A stretch of DNA of 64,000 bases from Coriobacteriia bacterium. GTDB lineage: Bacteria; Actinomycetota; Coriobacteriia; Coriobacteriales; Eggerthellaceae. How positions within the stretch are numbered: the first letter of the stretch is position 1; the number at the start of each line of letters is the position of its first letter. The notes under the pieces are model-generated. The model was not told where the DNA came from, searched no databases, and worked only from the letters and a program-made list of their open reading frames with translations. Both the position numbers and the translations under genes were made by a program. Shown piece by piece: positions 43,611-53,823 of the stretch. The stretch lies in NCBI GenBank assembly GCA_030530215.1, contig JAUMVJ010000001.1, positions 1 to 64,000 on the forward strand. The letters run 5' to 3'.

Positions 43611-45278
43611 TTAGAACAGGCCGGAGATCTTTCCGGTGTCGTCCACGTCGATATTGAACGCGGCAGGCGACTTGCCCAAGCCGGGCATCGTCATGACGTT
43701 GCCCGTCAGAGCAACGATGAAGCCGGCACCCGCCGAAACCTTAACCTCGCGCACGGTGATGCGGAAGTCGCGCGGCGCACCGAGCTTGGAGCCGTCGTCG
43801 GAGAAGCTGTATTGGGTCTTGGCCATGCATACCGGCATGCCCGTGAAGCCCTGCTTGTCGAGCAATGCCAGGTTCTTCTTTGCGGCGGGCGTGAAGATGA
43901 CGCCTTCAGCGCGATAGATGCGCTTGGCGATTTCCTCGATCTTCTGCTCGGTGGAAAGCTCCAGGTCGTAGCAGAACTCAAGCTCGCTGGGCTGCTCGCA
44001 CAGGCGAACAACCTCCTCGGCCAAGGCCTTGCCGCCCTCGCCGCCCTTGGCCCAAACCTCGGAAAGAGCAACGTTGACGCCCAGCTCCTTGCACTTAGCC
44101 TCAACCAGATCAAGCTCGGCCTGGGTGTCGGTGGGGAACTCGTTGATGGCAACGACGCAAGGAAGCTTGAACACCTTGGTGATGTTTTCCACGTGCTGCA
44201 AAAGGTTGGGCAGGCCCGCCTCAAGTGCTTCGAGATTTTCCTTGTTAAGGTCGGCCTTGGCAACGCCGCCGTGATTCTTGAGCGCGCGCACAGTGGCGAC
44301 GACAACCACGGCATCGGGGCGGATGCCCGTCAGGCGGCACTTGATGTCCAGGAACTTCTCGGCACCAAGATCGGCACCGAAGCCCGCCTCGGTAACGCAG
44401 TAGTCGCCCAGAGCAAGGCCCATGCGGGTGGCCATGATGGAGTTGCAGCCGTGAGCGATGTTGGCGAAGGGGCCGCCGTGGATGAAAGCGGGCGTGCCCT
44501 CGAGCGTCTGCACCAGGTTGGGCTTCAGGGCGTCCTTGAGCAGGGCCGCCATGGCGCCTTCGGCCTGAAGGTCGTGCGCGGTAACGGGCTCGTCGTTGTA
44601 GGTGTAGCCCACGACGATCTTGCCCAGGCGCTCCTTAAGATCAGAAATGGAAGTGGCCAGGCAGAAGACGGCCATGACCTCGGAGGCAACCGTGATGTCG
44701 AAGCCGTCCTCGCGAGGGACGCCGTTGACCTTGCCGCCCAAGCCGCAAACGATGTTGCGCAGCTGGCGGTCGTTCATGTCGACCACGCGCTTCCAGGTGA
44801 TACGACGCGGATCGATGTTGAGCTGGTTGCCGTTATGGATATGAGCATCGAGCAGCGCGGCGAGCAGGTTGTTGGCCGCACCGATTGCATGGAAGTCGCC
44901 CGTGAAGTGGAGGTTGATTTCCTCCATGGGGATGACCTGGGCATATCCGCCGCCTGCAGCGCCGCCCTTGATACCGAACACCGGACCTAAGCTCGGCTCG
45001 CGCAAGGCGATGACGGCCTTGTTGCCCAAGGCGGAAAGGGCATCGCCTAAACCGACCGTCGTGGTAGTTTTGCCCTCGCCCGCAGCGGTGGGGTTGATGG
45101 CGGTAACCAAGACGAGCTTGCCATCGGTGTGCTGCTGATCGCGCAGCAGGTTGTAGTCGACCTTGGCCTTAGTGCGACCGTAGCATTCCAGGTAGCGCTC
45201 GGGAATTCCCGCCGCAGCGGCGATTTCGTTAATGTCCTTAGGCGTTGCAGCCTGTGCAATCTCAATGTCAGTAGGCAC
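43611..45278 (-). CDS. fhs: Formate--tetrahydrofolate ligase
   Basis: ATP-dependent synthesis of 10-formyl-THF from formate, the entry of the methyl branch of the Wood-Ljungdahl pathway and of C1 supply for purines. It is 555 aa, full length. The P-loop [20 protein letters not shown] is near residues 63-82. [35 protein letters not shown] and [37 protein letters not shown] are diagnostic. The GTG start has GGGGAT upstream. It leads fhs-fchA-folD, all on the minus strand. Confidence 0.97.
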   Translation of the reverse strand: MPTDIEIAQAATPKDINEIAAAAGIPERYLECYGRTKAKVDYNLLRDQQHTDGKLVLVTAINPTAAGEGKTTTTVGLGDALSALGNKAVIALREPSLGPVFGIKGGAAGGGYAQVIPMEEINLHFTGDFHAIGAANNLLAALLDAHIHNGNQLNIDPRRITWKRVVDMNDRQLRNIVCGLGGKVNGVPREDGFDITVASEVMAVFCLATSISDLKERLGKIVVGYTYNDEPVTAHDLQAEGAMAALLKDALKPNLVQTLEGTPAFIHGGPFANIAHGCNSIMATRMGLALGDYCVTEAGFGADLGAEKFLDIKCRLTGIRPDAVVVVATVRALKNHGGVAKADLNKENLEALEAGLPNLLQHVENITKVFKLPCVVAINEFPTDTQAELDLVEAKCKELGVNVALSEVWAKGGEGGKALAEEVVRLCEQPSELEFCYDLELSTEQKIEEIAKRIYRAEGVIFTPAAKKNLALLDKQGFTGMPVCMAKTQYSFSDDGSKLGAPRDFRITVREVKVSAGAGFIVALTGNVMTMPGLGKSPAAFNIDVDDTGKISGLF

Positions 45279-45509
45279 TCAAGATCCCCTTTTTCAGCAA
45301 ATAAACGAATGTTTGTTCATGGAAGCCGCAGGCAAAAGCGCGACTTCTTCCTCTGGCTCATTCTAGAGTTGCCGAAGAGCGCCCGAAGGCCGTGCTCCCA
45401 TGTACGGCATTTAATAGCCACCGATTGGAGAAGATGCACCAATTCGCAGCATGGGCAACAGGCGGGCAAAGTATCATTGCAGCAAAAGATAAGAGGACAG
45501 GAGAACAGT

Positions 45510-46442
45510 ATGACCTCCCCCGAAACGGCCTGCATCATACGTGCGCGCGGTCTAAGCAAGCAATACGGCAACGCTCGCGTGGTCAATGCGCTCAACATGA
45601 ACGTGCACGCCGGCGATATTTACGGTTTCGTTGGGCGCAACGGTGCCGGCAAGTCAACCACCATGAAGTTGATCTGCGGACTTACCCGCGCAAGCGAAGG
45701 CGAGCTGCAGGTGCTCGGGCACGATCTTGCCCGTTGGGCAGGCCCCACCGGAGTCGGCTCCCTAATCGAGGCACCCGGCCTTCTAGAGAAGGCGAGCGCA
45801 CTTGATAACCTGCTCTACAAGGCTTACGCGCTTGGCATCGAGCAACCGCGCCCGAAATGCGAAGAGCTTTTGAAACTGGTGGGCTTGAGCAATACGGGCA
45901 CCAAGCAAGCCCGCAACTTCTCGCTCGGAATGAAGCAGCGCCTAGGAATCGCGCTCGCGCTGGTGGGCGAGCCTAAGCTTCTTCTGCTTGACGAGCCCTT
46001 CAACGGGCTTGACCCTGCCGCGACCCACGAAATGCGCGAGGCCCTGCAAAAGCTCAACAAGGAACAAGGGCTCACCATCGTAGTTTCCAGCCATGTTCTT
46101 GACCAACTGAACAGGTTTGCCACGCGTTTCGGCGTCATCGATGCAGGCACCATGGTCGTCGAGTTCGACGCAGAGCACATGAACGAGATGGCCGCCGGCT
46201 ACATCCGCGTTCGCTGCACCGACATGGCCAAAGCCGCCCAAACCCTCGCCGCCGCGCTACCCGAAGCGCAAATAACCAGCGCAAACGACGGGGCGCTTCT
46301 GCTTCCCGGCACCGAAGGCAACTTGGGAAAGGTTTCATTTGCCCTCTACAACGCCAACCTGCAAGTTCTTGAACTGGTGCGCACCCAGCACGACATCGAG
46401 GAATTCTTCCTCGAGCTTATGGGCAAGCCCAGCAATTCCTAG
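45510..46442 (+). CDS. ABC transporter ATP-binding protein (ABC-2 / BcrA type)
   Basis: A 310-aa ATPase subunit from the ATG at 45510 (GGAG 7 bp upstream). Walker A GRNGAGKST, Q-loop and signature FSLGMKQRLG, Walker B LLLLDEPFNGLD and the H-loop VVSSHVL are all present. The domain order and the roughly 80-residue C-terminal extension resemble BcrA and lantibiotic-immunity ATPases. Its partner permease starts 14 bp after its stop. The two together would export or protect against a peptide or antibiotic; no biosynthetic genes are nearby, so this is only a family-level guess. Confidence 0.9.
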   Translation: MTSPETACIIRARGLSKQYGNARVVNALNMNVHAGDIYGFVGRNGAGKSTTMKLICGLTRASEGELQVLGHDLARWAGPTGVGSLIEAPGLLEKASALDNLLYKAYALGIEQPRPKCEELLKLVGLSNTGTKQARNFSLGMKQRLGIALALVGEPKLLLLDEPFNGLDPAATHEMREALQKLNKEQGLTIVVSSHVLDQLNRFATRFGVIDAGTMVVEFDAEHMNEMAAGYIRVRCTDMAKAAQTLAAALPEAQITSANDGALLLPGTEGNLGKVSFALYNANLQVLELVRTQHDIEEFFLELMGKPSNS

Positions 46443-46456
46443 AAAGGTCGATAGCC

Positions 46457-47263
46457 ATGACCTCGCTTCTTCGTGCCGATATTCGCCGCTTGCTGCAAGT
46501 AAAAAACGGCACCCATTGGTTTCTTATCGTGCTTTTGGCGATGATCCTCATCAACGCCATTGTCATGCCCTGGCTCATCAAAACGTTCAGCGACGCCGTA
46601 GGTGAATCTACAGGCACGCTTGGCTATGCCAGCCCCCTGGAATTCGCCGCTTCGCTGCTGTGGTTTGGCTTCCTGTCGCTACTTTGCTCCTTGCGCATGG
46701 CAAGCCTTGCGTGGGCAGATATGCGCTCCGGCTTTAATCGCGGCATCATAAGTTCCTGCGGCAAGAAAACCTACTACCTTGAAAAGCTTCTGTTAGCTTT
46801 GGTGGTCAGCTTCGCCTTCACCGTTTTAGGCGTTGCATTAGGGAGCGTCATCGCAGCTGTAAGCTCGGGCTTCGACGGAGTGGGCTCGGTCCCTGCGCTT
46901 GCCCTGTGGATTGTGCTGGTAACGCTTGCCTGCTGGGCCTGCGCCGCGGCGACGCTGGCGATCCTTTGGCTTTTCAAGAGCAACGTGCTTGCCTATCTGA
47001 TTGGCATCTCGCTTGGCAGCGGGCTCATCTCGACGATCGTATCGCTGGCGTTCATGAGCGTCCCTGAGTTGGCGAACGCATGGAGCGAGGTGGCTGCCTG
47101 GTTCCCTGCCGGAGCTTTCAGCACCTTAAGTGGCGAATATCTGATTAACGGCGAGTTTGCTCTTAGCGCTATGGGCTTTGCCCATGTGCTGCTGCCCACA
47201 GCTGTATGCTTGGCCTTCGCCTACATCTGCGCTATCGCCGTTCTTTGCAAGCGCGACCTGTAA
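46457..47263 (+). CDS. ABC-2 type permease subunit
   Basis: A 268-aa membrane protein with six hydrophobic segments (about residues 20-42, 62-82, 105-128, 143-165, 170-195, 240-262) and few charged loops, as in ABC-2 permeases of the BcrB/LanE type. The N-terminus MTSLLRADIRRLLQVKN is a short amphipathic lead. It follows the ATPase gene closely with AAGGTCG upstream. A long-loop terminator follows at 47290-47340, so ATPase and permease form a two-gene operon. Confidence 0.85.
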   Translation: MTSLLRADIRRLLQVKNGTHWFLIVLLAMILINAIVMPWLIKTFSDAVGESTGTLGYASPLEFAASLLWFGFLSLLCSLRMASLAWADMRSGFNRGIISSCGKKTYYLEKLLLALVVSFAFTVLGVALGSVIAAVSSGFDGVGSVPALALWIVLVTLACWACAAATLAILWLFKSNVLAYLIGISLGSGLISTIVSLAFMSVPELANAWSEVAAWFPAGAFSTLSGEYLINGEFALSAMGFAHVLLPTAVCLAFAYICAIAVLCKRDL

Positions 47264-47289
47264 AGACCCTAAAATAGCCTCCCTAACAG

Positions 47290-47340
47290 CCCTTAAAGAG
47301 CTTGAGCGTTGCAAAATGCCTGGTTCTTTAGGGGTTTTTT
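47290..47340 (+). terminator. Intrinsic terminator of the ABC-2 operon
   Basis: CCCTTAAAGA (47290-47299) and TTCTTTAGGGG (47324-47334) pair around a loop that can itself form a small stem, followed by TTTTTT (47335-47340). It ends 65 bp before the beta-helix protein start. Confidence 0.8.
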
Positions 47341-47404
47341 CAGCTTTGGTATTTAGAGTGAAGCCAACCTAAGAAATCCGAAATAGATTGCGAGGTTGAT
47401 TTTC

Positions 47405-49285
47405 ATGACCACAGAAGAGCGCAAAGTTGAGCAGGCTTCATCTTGGACCAAGGCAGGCGCTTGCTTGAGCGCAGCCGCACTCGTTATCTCGCTGATGCCC
47501 GCGCCGGCCCTGGCGGACAACTCTTCGTCCGATAACCAAAATCAGCAAACAAGCGAGCAGAGCACCGATCAAAGCGGCAGCCAGAATTCCAACCAAGGCA
47601 ACGGCCAGGCTGACCAGAACAGCAACCAAAGCGGCACGCCACCCGAGAAGCCCAGCGGCGACGACTCCGACCAAAATGGCAACCCGCCTGAAAAGCCGGA
47701 CGGAGACAACTCCCAGGCACCTCAAGGCAACCCGCCCGACGGTAACGGCGGCGGCAATGGCGGTGGGGCCAACACCCAGAGCTACGATTACAGCGGCACC
47801 TATTCCGGCGCCAAAACCGTCGACGGCACCGAAGAGAGCGTAAGCTCCGAAGAAGTAAGCGCAACCGACACCGACCAGAACGCCCTGCTTGTGCAAAACG
47901 GCGGCACCGCTACGGTAACAGGCGCAAGCATCGCCAAGTCGGGCGATAGCGACAACGCCGACAACTGCAACTTCTACGGCACCAACTCCGGTGTTTTGGC
48001 AGCGGGCGAGAAGTCCAAGGCCTACGTAAGCGAAAGTGCCATCGCCACTTCGGCGGCAGGCGCGAACGGCATCTTCGCAACCGATAGCGCCACGGTGTAC
48101 GCAAGCGATGTGAGTATCAAGACCACGAGCAAAGACGGCAACTCCCGCGCACTTGACGCAACTTACGGCGGAACCATCGTCGCCAACAAGGTAAGCGCGA
48201 GCACCGCGGGCGACCATTGCGCAACCGTGGCAACCGACCGCGGCGGCGGAAACGTATCGCTCACCAATTCCACGCTCGAGACCTCGGGTTCCGGCTCTCC
48301 CCTGCTCTATTCGACGGGCGACATCGAAGTGGACAACGTGAGCGGCACCGCATCGGGCTCGCAGATTGCCGGCATGGAAGGCCTTAACTCCATCCTCGTT
48401 TCCAACTCAAGCCTAGAGAGCACCAACAACGCCATCTCCGGTTCCGACCCGGTGAAGAACGGCGTGATCATCTATCAGTCCACCTCGGGCGATGCCGACA
48501 CCTCCACGGGCGACGCGGCAAACTTCACCGCCTCCAACTCCACGCTCAAGACCAACATCGACGAAGGTTCGATGTTCTACTTAACCAACACCACCGCAAA
48601 CGTGGTCCTGTCGAACTCCACGCTCGACTTCGACAGTTCCAAGGTCAAGCTTCTGCAGGCTGAAGGCAACGACGCCAACGGTTGGGGCACCGCCAGCAAG
48701 AACGGCGCGAAGGTCAACTTCACGTTAACCAACCAGAGCGCTTCGGGCGATGTGAGCGCCGACGACATCTCGACCGCGAAGGTCTACGTACTCAACAAGA
48801 GCACCTGGACGGGCGCCGCGAGCATCACCGAGAACTCCGCTTCCGACAAATCCACGAGCAAGACGCCCTTGACCATCAACGTGGACTCCACCTCCACCTG
48901 GACTGTCACCGGCAACAGCACCGTGAGCAAGCTCAACGTCGCCAAGGGCGGCAAGGTCGTCGACTCCGACGGCAAGACGGTGAGCATCGTGGCCAACGGC
49001 AAGACCGTCGTCAAGGGCGACAGCGACTACACCGTGACCGTCACCGGGTCTTACTCCACCAAGGTCAAGACCAGCGACGCCAACGAAGTTGCCAGCGCCA
49101 ACATCAACCGCAGCGATTTCGACAGCTACTACAGCACCACCACGACCTTCAACAAGAACTCCAGCAGCGAGCAGGGTTCCAGCGTCGACGTGAGCGCAGC
49201 TGTAGCTTTGGCCGAGCAGGCCTCGAGCAACCCGGTGGTCACCTTCTTCCAGAACTTGCTTGCAACGATAACCGGCGGCAAATAA
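47405..49285 (+). CDS. Secreted beta-helix-like surface protein
   Basis: A 626-aa secreted protein from the ATG at 47405 (GAGG 9 bp upstream). It has a signal peptide (about 1-38, hydrophobic stretch LSAAALVISLMPA, likely cut after ALA). A low-complexity Gln/Asn/Ser/Gly linker (about 39-130) contains two PPEKP repeats. The rest is a Ser/Thr/Asn/Asp-rich array with recurring short strands such as VTGASIAKSG, YVSESAIATSA, YASDVSIKTTS, LTNSTLETSG, VSNSSLESTN and LSNSTLDFDSS, typical of a right-handed parallel beta-helix. There is no LPxTG motif and no C-terminal membrane segment. Adhesin, glycan binding or a pectate-lyase-like fold are all possible; no catalytic motif is seen. Confidence 0.8.
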   Translation: MTTEERKVEQASSWTKAGACLSAAALVISLMPAPALADNSSSDNQNQQTSEQSTDQSGSQNSNQGNGQADQNSNQSGTPPEKPSGDDSDQNGNPPEKPDGDNSQAPQGNPPDGNGGGNGGGANTQSYDYSGTYSGAKTVDGTEESVSSEEVSATDTDQNALLVQNGGTATVTGASIAKSGDSDNADNCNFYGTNSGVLAAGEKSKAYVSESAIATSAAGANGIFATDSATVYASDVSIKTTSKDGNSRALDATYGGTIVANKVSASTAGDHCATVATDRGGGNVSLTNSTLETSGSGSPLLYSTGDIEVDNVSGTASGSQIAGMEGLNSILVSNSSLESTNNAISGSDPVKNGVIIYQSTSGDADTSTGDAANFTASNSTLKTNIDEGSMFYLTNTTANVVLSNSTLDFDSSKVKLLQAEGNDANGWGTASKNGAKVNFTLTNQSASGDVSADDISTAKVYVLNKSTWTGAASITENSASDKSTSKTPLTINVDSTSTWTVTGNSTVSKLNVAKGGKVVDSDGKTVSIVANGKTVVKGDSDYTVTVTGSYSTKVKTSDANEVASANINRSDFDSYYSTTTTFNKNSSSEQGSSVDVSAAVALAEQASSNPVVTFFQNLLATITGGK

Positions 49286-49432
49286 GGAAAGCGGTCTGAA
49301 GCACCCGCACCCAAGTGGCAACAGCCACGGCGCCTCAACGAAAACCTGCAACGTGATCCCCAACGGAACCACAAAAACCGGCACCGCCCGCACGCTGCGA
49401 ACTCATACCTCTGCCAAACTTAGGCGCATAAG

Positions 49433-49461
49433 AAAAGCCCAGGTCAATGACCTGGGCTTTT
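49433..49461. terminator. Bidirectional intrinsic terminator
   Basis: AAAAGCCCAGGTC and GACCTGGGCTTTT form a perfect 13-bp stem with a 3-nt loop and A/T-runs on both sides. It lies between the convergent beta-helix gene and the Cna/SpaA-type gene. Nothing else is seen in 49286-49531. Confidence 0.92.
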
Positions 49462-49531
49462 TAGTTTTCCAACAGGATTGCCGGTAAGAAAGCTCGCTTT
49501 CGAAAGCTAGCTCATGGCAGGTGCCGCAAGC

Positions 49532-52500
49532 CTACTGCTCGCGGTGCTTCCACCTTGCAAAGGCCATGACTGCTGCGGCAAAGGCCAGAGCCGCCACGAA
49601 GGGAGCAAAGACAAAATCGTCACCGGTTTTGGCGGTATCCGAATTGCCGCTCGACTTGGTGGAGCTGGAGGAATCATCGTCATCGGTGATGCCGATTTCC
49701 TTAACCACTTCCTTCTTCTCGACCTTTTCGTCCTGCTTGTAGTCGATCAGGTTGAGCGTGGAGCCCTCGGCGTAGGCGTTCAACTCGTCGTTGTTGTCGG
49801 CGCCCTTGACGATGGAAACCTTGCCATATTCGTCTACCGTGAACACAAGCTCAGAGGCTACGCGGTAACCATTGGGGGCCGCAGTTTCAGTGAGCGTGTA
49901 GTTCTTGCCGGGGGTAAGACCCTTTACCACGTGGCCCACACCATCGGTCGTCCAGGAGTCAAGTTCCTTGCCGGCCTCGTCGTGGATAGCCAGCTTGGCA
50001 TCCTTGACCGCTGAGCCATCGGAGGCAAGCTTGTTGAAGGTGATTGCCAGCTCGGCATCGCTCACGCCCGTGCCCTCTTTGTAGGCGATAGGATCGTCCA
50101 CGGTGCCCGCGTGGGTATCAGAGTCGGCAGCCTTAGCGCCAGTGTCCGCGACGGTGGCGGCATCATCCTCGTAAGCAAGGTAGTACTTGCCGTCGCTGGC
50201 CTGCTGGATGGTGAAAACAGAGCTCTTGTTCTCGGAAACGGTATAGCCCGCAGGAGCGCTGACCTCCTGGAAGTAATACTTTTCGCCCAGCTTGATGGCA
50301 GAGGCGTCGACACCCGTGAAGACCATGCGGCCCTTGGAGTTGCTGGTTGCCGTCATAACCTGAACGGCGCCTGTCTCAACGCTATCGTCCACGCGGTAGA
50401 GCGCATACACAGCGCCCTCTAGGCCAACGCCCGTCAGGCTGTCGCTCTTAACCAAGGAAAGGCTCAGGGATTTCACCTTGTTCGTGATGCTGGGATGATT
50501 ATCGGAAGCATATTTCTCACCGTTAGTACCGGCCTCGGCATCGGCAGCTGTGGGGTACTTCATGTAGTAGCTTTCCTTTTCCTTCAAGGCGCCGTTGTCG
50601 TCGGCCTCAATAGTAGTGACGAACTTAACGACCTCGGTGGAATAGTCGATACTGGAGTCCTTTGCCTGAGTGGGATCCTCGCGCACAGTGTAGGTGTAGG
50701 TGCCCGGTGCCGTGAACTGCAAGCAGCAGGGGTTCATGTCATCGCCGGAAACGTTGTTGGCCTTGTCGAAGTCGACCATGCCCGCCTCGTCGTTTTGAGC
50801 GGTGGAAACAACGTTGCCGGATTCATCGATGAGCTGGAAGCTGAACTCGCCGGCCTTGAGGGCACGACCGTCCAGGACCTTGACCACCTTCGGGTCGACA
50901 TAGCAAACCTTGTCGGCTTCAGGGGTGGGAGCGTCAGCGGCGCGCATAGAGTAGCCACTCAGGGAGAAGGACTCCTTCTCTTCCTGGCGGGTGTTGGTGA
51001 TGACCCATGCGGTTCCGTCATGATCCACCGTGGAATCGTAGTCGGGGTTGGCGGCCTTTGACTCGTCGGTCTCCTCCACCTTGTACTCGTAGGTGATGCC
51101 GTCGGCGTCATTGGAGATGAGCTTCTCCCACTTGTAAGACCAAGAGTTTTCCTTGGAAAGCGTCACGGGGTCGCCCTCGGGGGCAAACTCGCCATCCCCT
51201 GCCTTCTTGTACAGCTGAGCCTGCACCGAGCCGTGGCCGGACACCACGTCATCAGACTCGGCGGTGCCGTCGGCGGCGAGCCAGGCCTTGGCCACAGAGG
51301 CCTCGGTGTACTCGGCGGTGTGCTTGTGGGTATTGGTGATGACCCACGCGATGCCGTTGTTCGTTACCACGGAATCGTAATCGGGGTTAGCGGCCTTTGA
51401 CTCGTCGGTCTCCACGATCTTGTACTCGTAGGTGGTGCCGTCAGTATCTTTCTTAGGAAGTTTGGCCCACGATTTGTACCAGCCGTTGTCCTTGGAAAGC
51501 GTCACGGTCTCGTAATCCTTCCAATCGCTCCACTCGCCGTCCTTGGGCTTGCTGCGTTGCAGAACCTTAGCCGTGATGGGATCGTGGTCGACATCTTCCT
51601 CGATGTTTCCAGAAGCATCCTTCCAGACCTTCTGGACAGAAAGATCGCCTACCACGGGCTTAAGCGTGCCGCGGAACGGGCGGGCATGCGACTCGGCCGT
51701 CACATTGACCTTGGTGCCGATGTAGGTACCGGCAGCAGAGCCGCCGAGGTTGATGGTGGAATTGGGGGCAAGAACGCTTGCCAACACGCGATCGGAAAGG
51801 GAAACGGTCATATCGCTGGCGGAGTTCTTGATGTTGAACATCACATAGCCAACGGTGCTGTCCGTCTCGCCAGTGCCCATGTCCTTGCCATCAGGCGAAT
51901 ATACATGGACCTTCTGCAGATTGAGCTGCTTTGCGTCGCCCATGTCGACGTTGATGACCACGGAACATTTGCCGTTAAGCTCCATGCCGCACACATGCAG
52001 CTCATTCATGTTGTTGAGCTGCTCGGCAGTCAAGGTAACGTAGGCGCAGCCGGAGTTGCCCTCGTAATTGATCTTGATGATGCCATTCTCACTGATCTTT
52101 ACCTCAGCCCCCACATCGGCAACCTTTGCAAGGTCATCAGAGACCTTGTTCGTATAGGTTTTCACCTCGGTAAGATCGATGAACGGAGTGCTTGCCGTAT
52201 CGGTGTCCTGCACGAGCTTGTTAGGCTGGTTGAACTGCACCCCGTTGATGGCAAGGTGGTTGCCGTTGTCCGTGACGGTCACGGCGTTTTTGCTGCCGAT
52301 GACGAAGGTGCCATCGGTATGGCCGTCAACGTTACCGTTGGGATCCGGGTACTCCTGGATATAGCTCAGACCCTTGTAGCCATAAGCTTCGTCGTACCTT
52401 TTATCCAAACCGAAGTTGTTGTTGCCCGAGAGCTTCTTGGTAAGGATGTTGCCGTAAATGTGGCTCGATGTGGTTACCTCGTCGAAGCCCGTGATATGGA

Positions 52501-52936
52501 AGCTGCCGGCAATGCCAAGCCACTCGGTTGCCACGGAGTCGCGGAACGCGTCGTAAGCAGAGCTTTCAAAGGCGTTCTTGGTGCTGTTCTGCTCGTAGGT
52601 GTAGTTGCCGTATTTGCCCGGCGTCACCGACGAGTCACCCTTCTCGTCGGAGGCTTGCCCATCACCGTCTTCTTCGTTGGAGCCGACGCTACCGTTCGCC
52701 GCGTCATCGTTTGCGGAGGGCTCGACATTGCTGTTCGCGCCATCTTCTGCGCTGGCCGAGCTTTCCTGCGCTGCAGAGGCATCGCTTGCCGCGTCGGCAT
52801 ACGAAACCTTTGTGATGGGCGAAAGACCCAGCACCAGAATGGCCGTCATAAGCACGGCGAAGAGCGTCAGCGCAAGGGAGCGCGCCGTTGCCGTTGCCGA
52901 ATTCACGCTAGCCTTGTTAGAGCGATTGCTTTTCAT
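49532..52936 (-). CDS. Large cell-surface protein with anchor-A, Cna_B, Spy0128-like and SpaA domains
   Basis: A 1134-aa surface protein from the ATG at 52936 (AGAGG upstream; an ATG six codons earlier is possible). It has a signal peptide (to about 47) and an acidic Ser/Asp linker (to about 105). A choice-of-anchor-A-like domain follows (about 115-425; SFHITGFDEV...VLAPNSTINLGGSAAGTYIGTKV...ARPFRGTL). Then come two near-identical Cna_B-type modules (each with GTTYEYKIVETDESKAANP or GITYEYKVEETDESKAANP), a Spy0128-like pilin module, and two SpaA-like modules (FQEVSAPAGYTV; LTETAAPNGYRV). Such Cna_B/SpaA domains usually carry Lys-Asn isopeptide bonds. The C-terminus has TAKTGDD, a hydrophobic span and KHREQ, a non-standard sortase-type signal. 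Confidence 0.9.
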   Translation of the reverse strand: MKSNRSNKASVNSATATARSLALTLFAVLMTAILVLGLSPITKVSYADAASDASAAQESSASAEDGANSNVEPSANDDAANGSVGSNEEDGDGQASDEKGDSSVTPGKYGNYTYEQNSTKNAFESSAYDAFRDSVATEWLGIAGSFHITGFDEVTTSSHIYGNILTKKLSGNNNFGLDKRYDEAYGYKGLSYIQEYPDPNGNVDGHTDGTFVIGSKNAVTVTDNGNHLAINGVQFNQPNKLVQDTDTASTPFIDLTEVKTYTNKVSDDLAKVADVGAEVKISENGIIKINYEGNSGCAYVTLTAEQLNNMNELHVCGMELNGKCSVVINVDMGDAKQLNLQKVHVYSPDGKDMGTGETDSTVGYVMFNIKNSASDMTVSLSDRVLASVLAPNSTINLGGSAAGTYIGTKVNVTAESHARPFRGTLKPVVGDLSVQKVWKDASGNIEEDVDHDPITAKVLQRSKPKDGEWSDWKDYETVTLSKDNGWYKSWAKLPKKDTDGTTYEYKIVETDESKAANPDYDSVVTNNGIAWVITNTHKHTAEYTEASVAKAWLAADGTAESDDVVSGHGSVQAQLYKKAGDGEFAPEGDPVTLSKENSWSYKWEKLISNDADGITYEYKVEETDESKAANPDYDSTVDHDGTAWVITNTRQEEKESFSLSGYSMRAADAPTPEADKVCYVDPKVVKVLDGRALKAGEFSFQLIDESGNVVSTAQNDEAGMVDFDKANNVSGDDMNPCCLQFTAPGTYTYTVREDPTQAKDSSIDYSTEVVKFVTTIEADDNGALKEKESYYMKYPTAADAEAGTNGEKYASDNHPSITNKVKSLSLSLVKSDSLTGVGLEGAVYALYRVDDSVETGAVQVMTATSNSKGRMVFTGVDASAIKLGEKYYFQEVSAPAGYTVSENKSSVFTIQQASDGKYYLAYEDDAATVADTGAKAADSDTHAGTVDDPIAYKEGTGVSDAELAITFNKLASDGSAVKDAKLAIHDEAGKELDSWTTDGVGHVVKGLTPGKNYTLTETAAPNGYRVASELVFTVDEYGKVSIVKGADNNDELNAYAEGSTLNLIDYKQDEKVEKKEVVKEIGITDDDDSSSSTKSSGNSDTAKTGDDFVFAPFVAALAFAAAVMAFARWKHREQ

Positions 52937-52959
52937 GGAAAGATTCCTCTTCATATCTA

Positions 52960-53823
52960 CTACGCTCCCATCCCGCTGTCCGCCTGCTTAGCGCGCTTCT
53001 TGCGAAGGAGGAAGAATGCCAAGCCCGCAAGCAACAGCAAAACAACAATCCCTGCCGCGATAAGGCCGAAGTTCGGGCCATCCTGTACGGGATCGGCAGC
53101 GGAAAGAGGCGTCTCAGCGTCGGTGATACGCTCGGTGTAGGCGCTGTCGCCACTCGGAGCGGTTACGTTGCTCGTCTGGGCCGAGCTGCCGTTTGCGCCC
53201 GTGCTTGCAACGGAGGTGTAGGGCGTGGAAGCCAGCAGGCCACCCGTGGTGCGGGCGCCGGTAGTACCGGAATCGGCCTGGTCGCCCGCGGTATTGGTTG
53301 TCACCTTGCCATCAGAATCGATGATGTAGTAGCGGATGCCGCCATCGATAATCTGCGTGCGCGTCACCGTGGTGTCACCCTTGGAGATCGCCCCGGGCAG
53401 CGCGTAGTAAACGGTGTAGGTGCGATACGGATCGTAGAAGCGATGGGTGATAGGCGCGCTCTGGCCACTCAGGCGCTCATAGCTTTCGCCCTCGTAGCTG
53501 ACGCTCTCGGGCGAGGTGATGGAAAGAGCAGCGCCGTTCGGATCGCAGTTAAGCGTGGTGCTGCCAAGCTCAGCGCCGCTGACGGCATCAACGTAGCGCA
53601 CCGTCACGTCATAGGCGGAGGGAACAACCACGTCCGAGCTGGCGTAGTACACCGTATCGGAGAGCAGACGGCCCTTCTTCAAGTCCTGCCAGGTGTAGCT
53701 GAGCTTGCTTTCGGTACCGCAACGCTTGTAGGTGACGCCGTCCTTCTCGTAGGTTTCGGGCAGGGAGATTTCGGCGGTCTTAGAGGAAGTGACGCTTGCC
53801 TTCTTGGATTCAACCAACTCAAC
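52960..53823 (-). pseudogene. C-terminal part of a MucBP-type surface protein, beyond an in-frame TAG
   Basis: This open stretch of 287 codons is in the same frame as the upstream surface-protein gene and begins directly after its TAG (53824-53826). It has no ATG, no signal peptide and no SD. It completes one repeat unit and contains another (VTVRYVDAVSGAELGSTTLNC...YTVYYALPG). It then has a Ser/Thr/Gly-rich stalk (about its residues 175-235), a membrane segment (GLIAAGIVVLLLLAGLAFFLL) and a basic tail RKKRAKQ, which is the membrane or wall anchor the upstream part lacks. It ends 23 bp before the Cna/SpaA-type gene. Translation would need stop-codon read-through, so it is best seen as the broken or recoded end of one protein. 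Confidence 0.8.

Noticed and set aside
47405..49285. An LPxTG wall anchor on the beta-helix protein
   Set aside because: The C-terminus (FFQNLLATITGGK) has no sorting motif, no hydrophobic span and no basic tail.
51557..53140. A 527-codon plus-strand frame opposite the large adhesin
   Set aside because: It spans two minus-strand surface genes and the gap between them, so it cannot be a real gene alongside them.
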